Assembly (NCBI GenBank): GCA_040506275.1
Contig: JBEVXD010000014.1
Coordinates: 62,001-126,000, forward strand
Source: Thiodiazotropha sp040506275
Lineage (GTDB): Bacteria; Pseudomonadota; Gammaproteobacteria; Chromatiales; Chromatiaceae
DNA: 64,000 bases
Direction: 5' to 3'
The position numbers and the translations under genes were made by a program. The notes under the pieces were generated by a model. That model ran no database searches, was not told where the DNA came from, and worked only from the letters and a program-made list of their open reading frames with translations. Below are positions 43,829 through 53,883 of this stretch, piece by piece (positions within the stretch are counted from its first letter, which is position 1; each line of letters begins with the position of its first letter).

Positions 43829-45946
43829 TCAGGTTGTGATTTTTTTATAGATATCAGCAACTTTGAGAGGGAGTCTTTCCACCTCATCAATCACTGTATA
43901 TTTTGCTCCACCATACATATGGGGTAGATAATCCTGTCCCTGTTCATCGATGGTGATGCAGAAGGCGTGTATTCCCTGTCGCCGAGCTTCAAACAGTGAC
44001 TGCCTGGTATCTTCTATACCATATTGGCTTCGATAATCATCGTGATAGTCATCCGGCTTACCATCAGACAGGGTTATCAACAGCTTGGTTCGCGCCTCAA
44101 CTTCTGACAAGCGGTAGCTAAGATGACGAATAGCAGCACCCATTCGTGTGTAGTCTCCGGCTTTAATGCCACTTATTCTTGCCTTTACTCCATCATCATA
44201 GGACTGTTCGAATGTTTTGACTGGAAATACTTCGCACCGTTTACGACTCATACCGGTAAAACCATAGATCGCATAACGATCACCCAGGGTTTCCAATGAT
44301 TCAGCCAATAAAACCAGAGCCTCCCTCTCCGCCTGATTAACCCAGCCCTGAGTGGAACCAGACATATCGACCATAAACATAACCGCAATATTACGTTCCT
44401 GACGATGCATACGCGTGAAGAGTCTGTCGCTCATCTCCAACCCCATATGCTGGTCTGCCCAGGCCTCAACGAATGCATCGATATCCACACTATCACCATA
44501 TACCTGCCGCTTGAGCAGGTGGTCTTCATCCCTCATCGCCTCAAAGGCTTTACGAATACTACTTAACAGACGTTGATACTTGCGCTTAACCTGATCGACA
44601 AAACCATCATGTTTTTCTTCAACCGGCATCTCCCTGACAACACACCAGGATTTGCGGTAATGCTTTCTACGATAATCCCATTCGTTATAGAGAAAGGCGC
44701 CATCTTCATGGTAAGTACCGCTCCACACATCCTCAGCACTTAAACGTTTCTCTCCCAAATCATGATAGTCATACTCTCCTGCACCAGCGGGTACCAGATA
44801 ATCATTGGGGATATCTCCCAAGTCCTGAATGATCGAGGACATTACGCCTTTGACATCTTCAGGAATAGGCATCGACTTGCCATTCATCAAAAGCTCGATA
44901 TGTATCTCTTCATCCAGCTTTTGACTCTCCTCCTTACCCAAGCTAAATCTTGGCCGTGTCTCAGGCTGATCTTCCTGATGTTGTTTCATTTCATCAGCAA
45001 TCGCTTTCAACGATACCCTGAACTGAGCTTTTTCACGCTTCAACCGCTTCATCAGAGTGGCCTGCAGCAACTCTGGCTTCAATACACCATGAATGAGGCT
45101 GGCTTTGGGAATAGATTTTCCAAGTCGCTTTAACGCCAAGCCCAGAGAATCAGAGGCACTCGACCCGACTTCATGAAGCGGTGCTGTAAATTCATGCCAC
45201 TCCTTCGAAGGAGACTCACTCTCCAAACAGCTTTGTAAACGGTTTAAATCACGATACAAACCAGGAAGTTCTCTCGCTAGACAGGCATTCAAACGCTCGA
45301 CTTCCAATCGATGGAAATAGCGCAACAAAGTGTCAGATGCCGGATGATTGATCAACTCGTCAAGTAGATCACTTTGAATGGTCCCAAATCTTGTTTGAGC
45401 CCAATGAAACGCCACCGCGGCTTTGTAGAGAAGAAAATTATCTCTTTTGGTTGGGAGATGGGCCATAACCGCAGGAAGATAGATCACCTCACCATCAGTA
45501 TAGAGTTGATCACCGAGTTCAAGTTTTAGCTTTCGACCACTAAGACCCTGCACAAAGGGCAGGAGTATACCGACCTCTTCTTCAAACAAAGAGGCTGAAG
45601 CCCGCTCTCTTCCCTGCTGCACAAACAGATCCATTTGTTGAATGACTTTTAAAGCGGAATGAAGGCCAGAGCGATCATAGATATCCATAGCTCTCAACAC
45701 CCATGCCTCAATCATCACCTCATCCATAAGGGCCAAAGCACGTTTTCCCTGATCAGCGAACTGGTATGCGATCTCTATGTTTGTACTGACAATGCGTCTT
45801 GTCCAGTCGAGTATGAAAGCCTGATGATCTGGCTCTAGTTCGGCCAACTTCCTGGCAATTTTTTCTGTATTGCGGAAACTGAATTCCACCTCGAAATAGT
45901 CATCGAGCTGGGCCACTATCGCCTCAAAGGAGATCTTGCTCCTCAT
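43829..45946 (-). CDS. VWA-domain protein of the CbbO/NorD family
   Basis: 705 residues. A long helical N-terminal part (about 1-400) is followed by a C-terminal von Willebrand A domain (about 515-705) with the MIDAS motif MVDMSGSTQGW and the later TRMGAAIRH and TLSDGKPDDY. In the CbbQO system CbbO tethers the AAA+ hexamer to inhibited Rubisco through this MIDAS; in NorQD the partner is nitric-oxide reductase. No Rubisco or nor genes are in the window, so the target is uncertain; CbbO is slightly favoured by the inferred autotrophic lifestyle. It follows the ATPase gene by one base. Confidence 0.85.
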   Translation of the reverse strand: MRSKISFEAIVAQLDDYFEVEFSFRNTEKIARKLAELEPDHQAFILDWTRRIVSTNIEIAYQFADQGKRALALMDEVMIEAWVLRAMDIYDRSGLHSALKVIQQMDLFVQQGRERASASLFEEEVGILLPFVQGLSGRKLKLELGDQLYTDGEVIYLPAVMAHLPTKRDNFLLYKAAVAFHWAQTRFGTIQSDLLDELINHPASDTLLRYFHRLEVERLNACLARELPGLYRDLNRLQSCLESESPSKEWHEFTAPLHEVGSSASDSLGLALKRLGKSIPKASLIHGVLKPELLQATLMKRLKREKAQFRVSLKAIADEMKQHQEDQPETRPRFSLGKEESQKLDEEIHIELLMNGKSMPIPEDVKGVMSSIIQDLGDIPNDYLVPAGAGEYDYHDLGEKRLSAEDVWSGTYHEDGAFLYNEWDYRRKHYRKSWCVVREMPVEEKHDGFVDQVKRKYQRLLSSIRKAFEAMRDEDHLLKRQVYGDSVDIDAFVEAWADQHMGLEMSDRLFTRMHRQERNIAVMFMVDMSGSTQGWVNQAEREALVLLAESLETLGDRYAIYGFTGMSRKRCEVFPVKTFEQSYDDGVKARISGIKAGDYTRMGAAIRHLSYRLSEVEARTKLLITLSDGKPDDYHDDYRSQYGIEDTRQSLFEARRQGIHAFCITIDEQGQDYLPHMYGGAKYTVIDEVERLPLKVADIYKKITT

Positions 45947-45947
45947 C

Positions 45948-46760
45948 TTAAAACAGTGATGCGCTCAGTTCATTTACCGCTGCCAACATATCAGGGTCAT
46001 CGGTCAATGCCTGGGCAACACAGGTACGACAGGCAATCACTGGCTCTACACCACTGGCAATTAATTTTGCCGCATGAACCAGTAGACGGGTCGATGCACC
46101 TTCATCCAGTCCACTCCCTTTAAGGTTACGAGTCATATGCGCAAATTTTACTAATCTGGCCGCAAGATCCTCTTCAATACCCGCCTCTTTTACAATTATT
46201 TTTTGCTCCAAAGTGGCTTCCGGGTAATCGAACTCCAGAGCAACAAATCGTTGCCTTGTACTCTGTTTCAAATCCTTCAACACACTCTGATAACCAGGAT
46301 TGAATGATATGGCGAGACAAAATTCCTCAGGCGCTTCCAGCAGTTCACCGACCTTTTCCATCGGCAGTACCCGTCGATCATCGGCAAGAGGGTGGATCAC
46401 GACAGTGGTATCTTTTCTTGCTTCCACCACCTCATCCAGATAACAGATGCCACCGGAACGCACCGCCGTAGCCAACGGTCCATCAACCCAGATGGTCTCA
46501 CTGTCTTTAACCAAAAAACGCCCAACCAGATCGGATGCCGTCAGATCGTCGTGACAGGAAACTGTAATTAACGGCCGCTTCAGGCGCCACGCCATATGCT
46601 CCATAAAACGTGTTTTCCCACAACCTGTTGGCCCTTTCAGCAACACCGGCAAATTATTTTTATAGGCTGCCTCAAAAACCCCTATCTCATCATTGACCGG
46701 TTCATAATAGGGTTCATGTTGAAAAATATGAGCTTCCGGCTTAACTGTTCTTGCCTTCAA
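45948..46760 (-). CDS. MoxR-type AAA+ ATPase of the CbbQ/NirQ/NorQ family
   Basis: 270 residues. HEPYYEPVNDEIGVFEAAYK precedes Walker A LLKGPTGCGKTRFMEHMAW, then TASDLVGRFL, Walker B ICYLDEVVEARKDTTVV, HPLADDRRVLP and sensor 1 LAISFNPGYQSVLKDLKQST. These blocks are characteristic of CbbQ/NorQ rather than other MoxR groups. It acts as a hexamer with the VWA protein encoded one base downstream to remodel a target enzyme. Confidence 0.92.
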   Translation of the reverse strand: MKARTVKPEAHIFQHEPYYEPVNDEIGVFEAAYKNNLPVLLKGPTGCGKTRFMEHMAWRLKRPLITVSCHDDLTASDLVGRFLVKDSETIWVDGPLATAVRSGGICYLDEVVEARKDTTVVIHPLADDRRVLPMEKVGELLEAPEEFCLAISFNPGYQSVLKDLKQSTRQRFVALEFDYPEATLEQKIIVKEAGIEEDLAARLVKFAHMTRNLKGSGLDEGASTRLLVHAAKLIASGVEPVIACRTCVAQALTDDPDMLAAVNELSASLF

Positions 46761-47201
46761 ATTACCCTCTCAAAACTCTGTGCCACGTAAAATATCAGGT
46801 GACGTATGTTAACTAATTCCAACCCGATACTTTCGGGCAATATTATGAATACTTAATTCAAGGAGGATCTGCAGTCGCGCAAATTCTCCTGTCGATTTGG
46901 CCGGAATAGTTTCCCGATCACATCTTTAAGCGCTAATGATTAACCGTGCAGTGACCTCAACGCAACCCAAAATACCTCGGCACCATAGGGGTTAAATTCC
47001 TTTTAAACCCAAAAAGTGTTAAATTATCGGCAAATATTCCTCCCGGATCAGATCAGATCACGAAACTCCTTAGTATTTCACTACATTTCAAAGTTATTCC
47101 GTTTATACTCACATCATAATCCCTGGCAACAGGCCTCAAGCTATTAAGCAAACATGATAGTATTTAGCCTTGGTCAGTGAGTTACTAGACTAAAAGGTAG
47201 C
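46761..47201. other. Divergent intergenic region upstream of cbbQ-like and GGDEF-EAL genes
   Basis: 441 bases with no supported gene. It should hold two divergent promoters; I find no element close enough to consensus to report. Confidence 0.5.
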
Positions 47202-49814
47202 TTGGGCGGAATGCTGTGTCATGGATGGGGTTTAGAACTCCTCTCAGAGATTTGCGACAAAAGAAACGCATCCGCAGCAGAGGTCGACAATATAGCAGCC
47301 GCGAAAACATCAGAAGCAATGTACCAGGGAACGTTAATGCCAGGACAACTCCGGATCCTCGTAATAGAGGGATCGGAAGATATTTATAGACTAGTTTGTC
47401 AGACGCTTCGTCGTAAAGATCTCAATGTTTTGACCAGACGCATCGATACACGTGATGCTTTTGCAAATGCGTTGGAACAGAGTGAGTGGGATCTCATTCT
47501 TTCCAATACTGACAACCCCGGCTTTAATCCACTAGATGCTCTCAAACTACTTAGTCACCGTCAGTTGGATATCCCCTTCATACTGGTATCTGACAGCATT
47601 GGCGAGGAGAAGGTGGTCTCCCTGCTTAAGGCAGGCGCCAGTGATTATATCAATCTTAATAATCTTTCCCGACTTGTCCCTGCCGTAGATCGGGAACTGA
47701 AAGAGGCCGCAGTACGCCGCGAGGCAAAAAAAACAAAACTGGCTCTGCGGCGCAGTGAAAATCGCTACCGTCAATTGGTCGACCATTCACCTACACCGAT
47801 CTTGCTACTGCAAAACGAAAAAATTGTATATCTGAATGAAGCCGCCAAGCAGGCCCTTGCTGTCTCGCTGAAAAGGCCACTGATCAACAAACCGGCAAAT
47901 GATCTGTTTGCCAACAGTTCATCAAGTCTCCTCGATACACCAGCACTCAAGTCGCCATCGGAACAGAGTGACAGACCACTTCAGACACTTTTCAGGCAGG
48001 CAGATGGCAATGCGATTCAAGTAGAGGTATTCGTCAGCCAGGTAGAACATGAAGGCGCACCTGCAACACAATTGGTATTCACAGATATCACCAACAGAAA
48101 GGAATCGGATGCAAAACTGAAGCAGGCAGCGCAAATCATTGAGCATACAATGGAAGGCGTTCTCATAACTAATGAGCACGGAAAAATAGAATCGGTCAAT
48201 CCTGCTTTCTCCGAAATCACCGGTTATACAAAATCTGAGATAATGGACAAGCACCCTCAACTGCTAATCTCAGACAAGCATAACGCGGACTATTTAAGCG
48301 AATTATGGGACCAAGCTAATGAGACTGGATCCTGGCGTGGTGAGCTCTGGAATCAACGCAAAAATGGTGAGGTATATCCAGTCTGGATGACCATCAGCTG
48401 TGTTCGCAGCGAGCAAGGGGAAGCACAACATTACCTGATGGTCTTCTCCGATATCACCAGCCTTAAACAGACCCAGAGTCAGCTGGAGCACCTGGCTCAC
48501 CACGATTCATTGACCAATCTTCCCAATCGACTGCTTTTCGAAGACAGACTGGAACATGCACTCGCCCAGGCAAAACGTCAAAAAAGACAACTTGCTGTAC
48601 TGTTTCTCGATCTGGATCGATTCAAGAATATCAATGACAGTCTTGGCCACGCTATGGGGGACGAACTACTCAAAGAGGTTGCCAAACGACTGCAAAATAT
48701 CCTGCGTGACGATGATACTGCGGCTCGATTGGGGGGTGACGAGTTCACTGTGCTGGTCGAAAATATCGATGATCCCAGCCAAGCTGCAGTAGTCGCCTCA
48801 AAGATCCAGGATGAATTCAAGTACCCATTTAAAATTGCCAATCGCGAGCTGCATATAACCTCCAGTATCGGGATCAGCATCTTCCCTGAAGATGGCAAAG
48901 ATGTTGCCGATCTGACTAAAAATGCGGACGCTGCCATGTACCAGGCCAAGGAACAAGGCCGGAACAACTACCGTTACTATACATCTGAGCTCACCCGCAG
49001 CGCCTTTGAGAGACTGCTGTTGGAAACTGAACTGCGTAGCGCCCTCAAGGACGATCAGTTACTCCTCTATTATCAACCACAGATATCCTTGAGAAACGGT
49101 GAAATGACAGGTGCAGAGGCCCTGCTGCGCTGGCACCACCCTCGCCTGGGCATTATCCCCCCTGCACGCTTTATCCCCCTTGCAGAAGAGTCAGGTCTGA
49201 TTCACGAAATCGGCAATTGGGTCTTGAGTGAAGCCTGTCAACAGACCAGATATCTCTATAAACAGGGATTATTCCAAGGTCGAATGGCGGTCAACCTGTC
49301 CGTACGTCAGATTATGCAGACCGACCTGATCCTGCGCTTTGAACAGATCATCGCTGAATCAGGCTGTCCCCCGGATATGCTTCAGCTTGAAGTGACAGAG
49401 GGCATCTTCATGGGACAGATGAAACATTCCGTTCCTGTACTCGATGTGTTCAAAAAACTGGGGGTCTCAATCGCCATAGACGACTTCGGCACAGGTTACT
49501 CCTCACTCTCCTATCTGAAGCAGTTACCCATAGACAAGCTTAAAATAGACCGTTCATTCATTCGCGATATGCCCCATGACAGTGATGCCGTGGCCATCAC
49601 ACAGGCGATTGTCTCTCTCGGTAAAAACCTGGGCTTGCGAATTACTGCCGAGGGTATTGAGACCATGGCGCAGCAATCATTGCTGCAAAAAATGGGTTGC
49701 CAGGAGGGTCAGGGCTATCTGTATAGTCCGCCGGTTCCCGCCGAAGTGTTCGAACAGATGCTGATGGAAGGCAGGAGAACCTTTCATCACCACTTCTCAA
49801 ATTACGGCAGTTAG
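47202..49814 (+). CDS. Receiver-like/PAS/PAS/GGDEF/EAL cyclic-di-GMP protein
   Basis: 870 residues from the first possible start. Domains: receiver-like fold (about 50-165, LRILVIEGSED, SDSIGEEKVVSLLKAGASDY), PAS (about 185-300), PAS with NPAFSEITGYTKSEI (about 315-435), GGDEF (about 445-605), EAL (about 615-865). The cyclase keeps RLGGDEF and an I-site RDDD five residues before it. The phosphodiesterase keeps EALLRWHHP and IDDFGTGYSS, so both activities look intact. The receiver lacks the usual Asp pair at its start (VIEGSED), so phosphorylation is uncertain. Start uncertain: TTG 47202, ATG 47211, ATG 47319 or ATG 47337 are possible; no membrane helix in any version. Confidence 0.9.
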   Translation: MGGMLCHGWGLELLSEICDKRNASAAEVDNIAAAKTSEAMYQGTLMPGQLRILVIEGSEDIYRLVCQTLRRKDLNVLTRRIDTRDAFANALEQSEWDLILSNTDNPGFNPLDALKLLSHRQLDIPFILVSDSIGEEKVVSLLKAGASDYINLNNLSRLVPAVDRELKEAAVRREAKKTKLALRRSENRYRQLVDHSPTPILLLQNEKIVYLNEAAKQALAVSLKRPLINKPANDLFANSSSSLLDTPALKSPSEQSDRPLQTLFRQADGNAIQVEVFVSQVEHEGAPATQLVFTDITNRKESDAKLKQAAQIIEHTMEGVLITNEHGKIESVNPAFSEITGYTKSEIMDKHPQLLISDKHNADYLSELWDQANETGSWRGELWNQRKNGEVYPVWMTISCVRSEQGEAQHYLMVFSDITSLKQTQSQLEHLAHHDSLTNLPNRLLFEDRLEHALAQAKRQKRQLAVLFLDLDRFKNINDSLGHAMGDELLKEVAKRLQNILRDDDTAARLGGDEFTVLVENIDDPSQAAVVASKIQDEFKYPFKIANRELHITSSIGISIFPEDGKDVADLTKNADAAMYQAKEQGRNNYRYYTSELTRSAFERLLLETELRSALKDDQLLLYYQPQISLRNGEMTGAEALLRWHHPRLGIIPPARFIPLAEESGLIHEIGNWVLSEACQQTRYLYKQGLFQGRMAVNLSVRQIMQTDLILRFEQIIAESGCPPDMLQLEVTEGIFMGQMKHSVPVLDVFKKLGVSIAIDDFGTGYSSLSYLKQLPIDKLKIDRSFIRDMPHDSDAVAITQAIVSLGKNLGLRITAEGIETMAQQSLLQKMGCQEGQGYLYSPPVPAEVFEQMLMEGRRTFHHHFSNYGS

Positions 49815-49854
49815 ATCATCTAATAACCCACCATTTTAGTCTGACACCTGGCAG

Positions 49855-49960
49855 GTGTGCGGCCCGCCGCAGCGTATCGGCCGACACTAAAATCACCGCA
49901 CTTTTTCTCAAAACAATATATACAAGTATCACTGCATGGTGCGGCAGGCCGCACTCTACA
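49855..49960. repeat. Two GGTGCGGC-type palindromes downstream of the GGDEF-EAL gene
   Basis: TGCGGC-CC-GCCGCA near 49858-49871 and GTGCGGC-AG-GCCGCAC at 49939-49954. They are further members of the hairpin family at 17250, 21103 and 24135. The rest of 49815-50235 shows no gene; the qmoA promoter must lie in it. Confidence 0.65.
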
Positions 49961-50235
49961 GCTGATTTCCAGCTTTTTTTAAGGCCATTCCTTACTCTAG
50001 TTCTATTAGAAAAACCTTATAAACCATAACCCCATTCTATCAACTCATTCGAAAATTCGATGGTATATGCCCGGCTGGGATATAGAAGCATCTGAAGAAG
50101 ACGCGTATGGTATCGGATCCAGAATCTTGGTCGCTTGCGCGCGTCCAATGATCTTGAATTATAAGCTGGCAAATCGAAAATGGCGGGTCAGCAGTTAACA
50201 ATTTTTCATAGCCATTCCGCAACGGAGGACAATCC

Positions 50236-51510
50236 ATGACGGAAGTAATCGCAACCAATGAGACTATTCTCGTGGTCGGTGGCGGCATCAGCGGCATGAC
50301 CGCTGCACTGGAAGCTGCCGAAACGGGGAAAAAAGTCGTACTGGTTGAAAAGCGCCCCTATGTCGGCGGTCGCGTCACTCAACTGTACAAGTACTTCCCC
50401 AAGCTCTGCTTCCCCACCTGTGGGTTGGAGATCAACCAGCGTCGGGCGAAGATGAACCCCAACCTCAACATCATCACCATGGCTGAGGTCACCGATCTCA
50501 AGGGTGAGGCGGGGAACTACACTGCCACCGTCAAGATCAGTCCACGCTATGTGAATGACAACTGCACCGCTTGTGGCGACTGTGCGAAGGCCGTTGAAAA
50601 AGAGTTCGACAACGAATTTGACTACAACATGGGCACACGCAAAGGGGCCTACCTGCCTCACCGCATGGCTCACCCTCAGCGCTACGTACTTGATCCTGCC
50701 ATTATCGGTAGCGATGAAGCACAAAAAGCCAAAGATGCCTGTAAGGTCAATGCAATCGACCTCGATATGCAGGAAGAGACCATCGAGTTCAGCGCGGGTG
50801 CAGTTATCTGGGCTACCGGCTGGAGACCTTACGATGCAAACAAGATTCAGCCTTATGGCTACGACCGCATCGCCAATGTGATCACCAGCGTCGAATTCGA
50901 ACGCATGTCCGATCCCAACGGCCCGACAGGCGGCAAGATCACCCGTCCTTCAGACGGCAAAGAGGTCAAATCGGTAGCATTCATCCAGTGCGCCGGCTCC
51001 CGTGACAAGAATCACCTGCTGCACTGCTCCCGTATCTGCTGTATGGCCTCTCTGAAACAGGCCACCTATCCGGCAGATGAGGTAGATATCTCTATCTACT
51101 ATATAGACATCCGTGCTATCGACCGCTTCGAAGATTTCTATCAGAAGGTCAAGGCAAAAGAGAACGTCAAGTTCATCAAGTCGAAGGTTGCCTCCATTGT
51201 AGAGAACAAGGAGAACGGCAATCCGACCCTGCATGGTGTCGATACCGAAGGTTACAACCGCTACGCAGACGAGCATGACCTGGTGGTCCTGGCAGTGGGT
51301 ATGGAGCCCAGTGTCGACAAGGCCAGCTTCCCGGTCGATATCACCATCAACGAAGAGGGCTTCATCGAGCCTGCGCCTGAAAATGGCGGCGTCTTCGCTG
51401 CCGGTTGCTCTTCTGATGCGCTGGATGTCAACCGTGCCGTTCAACACGCCACTGGTGCCGCACTGCGTGCCATCCAGGTGGTCAACCGCGTAGCAGCGAC
51501 GGAGGGTTAA
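50236..51510 (+). CDS. qmoA: Quinone-interacting oxidoreductase subunit QmoA (HdrA-like flavoprotein)
   Basis: Electron-transfer flavoprotein linked to APS reductase and the quinone pool. 424 residues: FAD-binding LVVGGGISGMTAALEAAETG, VEKRPYVGGRV, a Cys site KLCFPTCGLEI, a second cluster-like NCTACGDCAKAV (about 110-121), and the HdrA block AFIQCAGSRDKNHLLHCSRI. A C-terminal VFAAGCSSDALDVN closes the FAD domain. GGAGG stands 9 bases before the ATG. First gene of qmoA-qmoB-hdrC-hdrB; qmoB starts 5 bp after its stop. In sulfur oxidisers the complex is thought to accept electrons from APS formation. Confidence 0.94.
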   Translation: MTEVIATNETILVVGGGISGMTAALEAAETGKKVVLVEKRPYVGGRVTQLYKYFPKLCFPTCGLEINQRRAKMNPNLNIITMAEVTDLKGEAGNYTATVKISPRYVNDNCTACGDCAKAVEKEFDNEFDYNMGTRKGAYLPHRMAHPQRYVLDPAIIGSDEAQKAKDACKVNAIDLDMQEETIEFSAGAVIWATGWRPYDANKIQPYGYDRIANVITSVEFERMSDPNGPTGGKITRPSDGKEVKSVAFIQCAGSRDKNHLLHCSRICCMASLKQATYPADEVDISIYYIDIRAIDRFEDFYQKVKAKENVKFIKSKVASIVENKENGNPTLHGVDTEGYNRYADEHDLVVLAVGMEPSVDKASFPVDITINEEGFIEPAPENGGVFAAGCSSDALDVNRAVQHATGAALRAIQVVNRVAATEG

Positions 51511-51514
51511 GAGA

Positions 51515-53764
51515 GTGGCTGACGAAAAGAAATTTGCTGGATATGTCTGCACCGGTTGTGGTCTTGGCGAACGCCTGGATGCCGGTCAACTCGAAACCAC
51601 CGCTACCCGCGATGGCAAGATGCAGAGCTGTAAACAGCACGAAATGCTGTGTAATGCTGAAGGCGTAAAGATGATCAAAGACGACATCGCCAACGACGGT
51701 GTCACCCATGTCATGATCGCTGCCTGCTCCCGCCGAGCCAAAGTGGAAGCTTTCAATTTTACCGATGTAGCCCTGACCCGTGCCAATCTGCGTGAAGGTG
51801 TCATCTGGGTTCGTCCTGAAACGGACGAGAATACCGAGACCACCCAGGAGATGGCCGACGACTACATTCGCATGGCTTGTGCCGAGCTGAAGGCGATGAG
51901 TAAACCATCTGCCTCTGGTGAACAGTCGATCAACAAGAACATCCTTGTTGTCGGCGGCGGTATCACCGGCATGACAGCTGCGATCGAAGCAGCCGCTGCG
52001 GGTTACCCGGTCCATCTGGTGGAAAAGAGCGGTCAACTTGGCGGTGCCCTGGGCAGTTACTATAAAGTGATCCCCACCCGCTCGCCTTATGATGCTCCGG
52101 CTGAGAATCCTGTACCCGGACTGATCCAGACCATCGAAGCTGATGACAAGATCACCGTCCACCTGAACTGCACTGTTGCTAAAACCGATGGCGCCCCAGG
52201 CCGTTTCAGTGTCGAAGTCGCTACCGAATCAGGTACCAGCGAGACCCTCACCATCGGCGCTATCGTTCAGGCCTCAGGCTGGAAACCATTCGATGCCAGC
52301 AAGCTGACCGAGTTTGCCTACGGCCAGAGTGCAGACGTGGTGACCAACCACGAGCTGGAAGCCCTGGCGGTTGCCGCCAATGGCGGACCGATCAAGCGCC
52401 CTTCTGATGGTAAAGAGATCAAATCGGTCTGCTTTATCCAGAATGCCGGTCAGTGTTCCGATAAAGAGGGTCACCTGACCTACTTCTCCGGTGTCACCGA
52501 TCTGGTCTCCATAAAGCAGGCGATGTACTTCAAAGAGCTGAACGGCGATTGTGATACCACCATCCTGTTCAACAATCTGCGCACTCCTGGTGCAGGCGGT
52601 GAAGATTTCTACCGCGCTGGCCAGCAGGCGATGGTGACCTTCTCCAAAGGCATTGCCTCCGAAGTCACCGCTGGCGACAGCCTGTCGGTCAAGTTTGAAG
52701 ACAAGATCCTCAACGAAGAGACTGAGATGGCCTGTGACCTGGTGGTTTTAGCCACCGGTATGGAGCCCAACTCCGGCCCAGATCCTTATGCCCAGCTGAT
52801 GGTCGATGAAGCCGAGGACGAGGAGGAGAAGGCAAAGGCTCAGGCAATGCTTGAAAATGCGCCTCCTTCAATCCTGAACCTGCAGTATCGTCAGGGCACC
52901 GACCTGCCCCATCTGAAGAACGGATTCAACGATTCGCACTTCATCTGCTTCCCTTACGAGACTCGTCGAACCGGCATCTATGCCGCTGGTCCTGTACGCC
53001 GTCCAATGGACGCCCAACAGGCTCGTGACGATGCTACCGGGGCCGCACTGAAAGCCATTCAGGCAGCAGAGAATGCCGGTCTTGGACGTGCAGCACACCC
53101 CCGATCCGGCGACCTCTCCTTCCCAAGTTTCCGTAAGGAAGGTTGTACCCAGTGTAAGCGTTGTACTGTGGAGTGCCCCTTTGGCGCCATCAACGAGGAC
53201 GAACAAGGTTATCCGATGTACAACGAATCCCGTTGTCGTCGTTGTGGTACCTGTATGGGTGCCTGCCCTGTGCGTGTCATCTCATTTGAGAACTACTCAG
53301 TTGAGACGGTCAACCAGCAGATCAAGAATGTTGAGATCCCTGAAGAGTGGGATGAGAAGCCGCGTATCCTGGTTCTGGCCTGTGAGAACGATGCCTACCC
53401 GGCACTTGATCAAGCAGCTCAGGCGGGTGTTGAGATCAATCCCTGGGCACGTGTCATACCGGTTCGTTGTCTGGGTTCTGTCAGCCTCTCCTGGGTAACC
53501 GATGCTCTGAACAATGGTTATGACGGCATCGTCATGATGGGCTGTCGTCGTGACGACGACTACCAGTGTCACTTCGTACGCGGCTCGGCCATGGCGGCAG
53601 AGCGTATGAGTAAAGTGGGTGACACCCTAGATACCCTGAACCTGGAACCAGAGCGTGTGATCCTGCACGAGGTTGCTATCACCGATGTTGAGCGCGCACC
53701 TCAGCTCATCAACGATATGGCAGAGACCGTGGAGAAGATCGGCCTGAGTCCGTTCAAGTTCTAA
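51515..53764 (+). CDS. qmoB: Quinone-interacting oxidoreductase subunit QmoB (HdrA/MvhD-like)
   Basis: 749 residues from a GTG at 51515 with GGAGG upstream in the qmoA tail. An N-terminal extension with YVCTGCGLGERLD and a Cys-rich segment precedes the FAD domain LVVGGGITGMTAAIEAAAAG (about 145-164). HdrA-like CFIQNAGQCSDKEGHL follows, then two [4Fe-4S] motifs CTQCKRCTVECPFGA and CRRCGTCMGACPVRV (about 545-590). A C-terminal MvhD-like domain has VLACENDAYPALD and MMGCRRDDDYQCHFVRG. Paired with QmoA it may perform electron bifurcation or confurcation, which is proposed for the family and unproven here. Confidence 0.94.
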   Translation: MADEKKFAGYVCTGCGLGERLDAGQLETTATRDGKMQSCKQHEMLCNAEGVKMIKDDIANDGVTHVMIAACSRRAKVEAFNFTDVALTRANLREGVIWVRPETDENTETTQEMADDYIRMACAELKAMSKPSASGEQSINKNILVVGGGITGMTAAIEAAAAGYPVHLVEKSGQLGGALGSYYKVIPTRSPYDAPAENPVPGLIQTIEADDKITVHLNCTVAKTDGAPGRFSVEVATESGTSETLTIGAIVQASGWKPFDASKLTEFAYGQSADVVTNHELEALAVAANGGPIKRPSDGKEIKSVCFIQNAGQCSDKEGHLTYFSGVTDLVSIKQAMYFKELNGDCDTTILFNNLRTPGAGGEDFYRAGQQAMVTFSKGIASEVTAGDSLSVKFEDKILNEETEMACDLVVLATGMEPNSGPDPYAQLMVDEAEDEEEKAKAQAMLENAPPSILNLQYRQGTDLPHLKNGFNDSHFICFPYETRRTGIYAAGPVRRPMDAQQARDDATGAALKAIQAAENAGLGRAAHPRSGDLSFPSFRKEGCTQCKRCTVECPFGAINEDEQGYPMYNESRCRRCGTCMGACPVRVISFENYSVETVNQQIKNVEIPEEWDEKPRILVLACENDAYPALDQAAQAGVEINPWARVIPVRCLGSVSLSWVTDALNNGYDGIVMMGCRRDDDYQCHFVRGSAMAAERMSKVGDTLDTLNLEPERVILHEVAITDVERAPQLINDMAETVEKIGLSPFKF

Positions 53765-53775
53765 AGGATGGCATC

Positions 53776-53871
53776 AAGGGCCTGTCGTGCAGGCCCTTCG
53801 CTGAACGAACGGCCTGAACAACTTTACTTTTTGTAGGGTGGACTTGGCCAACCACCCTGGACACCCTACAA
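53776..53871 (+). promoter_or_regulatory. Two hairpins in the qmoB-hdrC spacer
   Basis: Hairpin 1: AAGGGCCTG (53776-53784), TCGTG, CAGGCCCTT (53790-53798), with no T run. Hairpin 2: TTGTAGGGTG (53831-53840) pairs with CACCCTACAA (53862-53871), and a nested GGTGG/CCACC pair lies inside. They fill most of the 119-bp gap, just before the AAGGGGAG ribosome site of hdrC. They could set the ratio of the AB to the CB halves by mRNA processing or partial termination. Confidence 0.6.
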
Positions 53872-53883
53872 AGGGGAGTAAAA

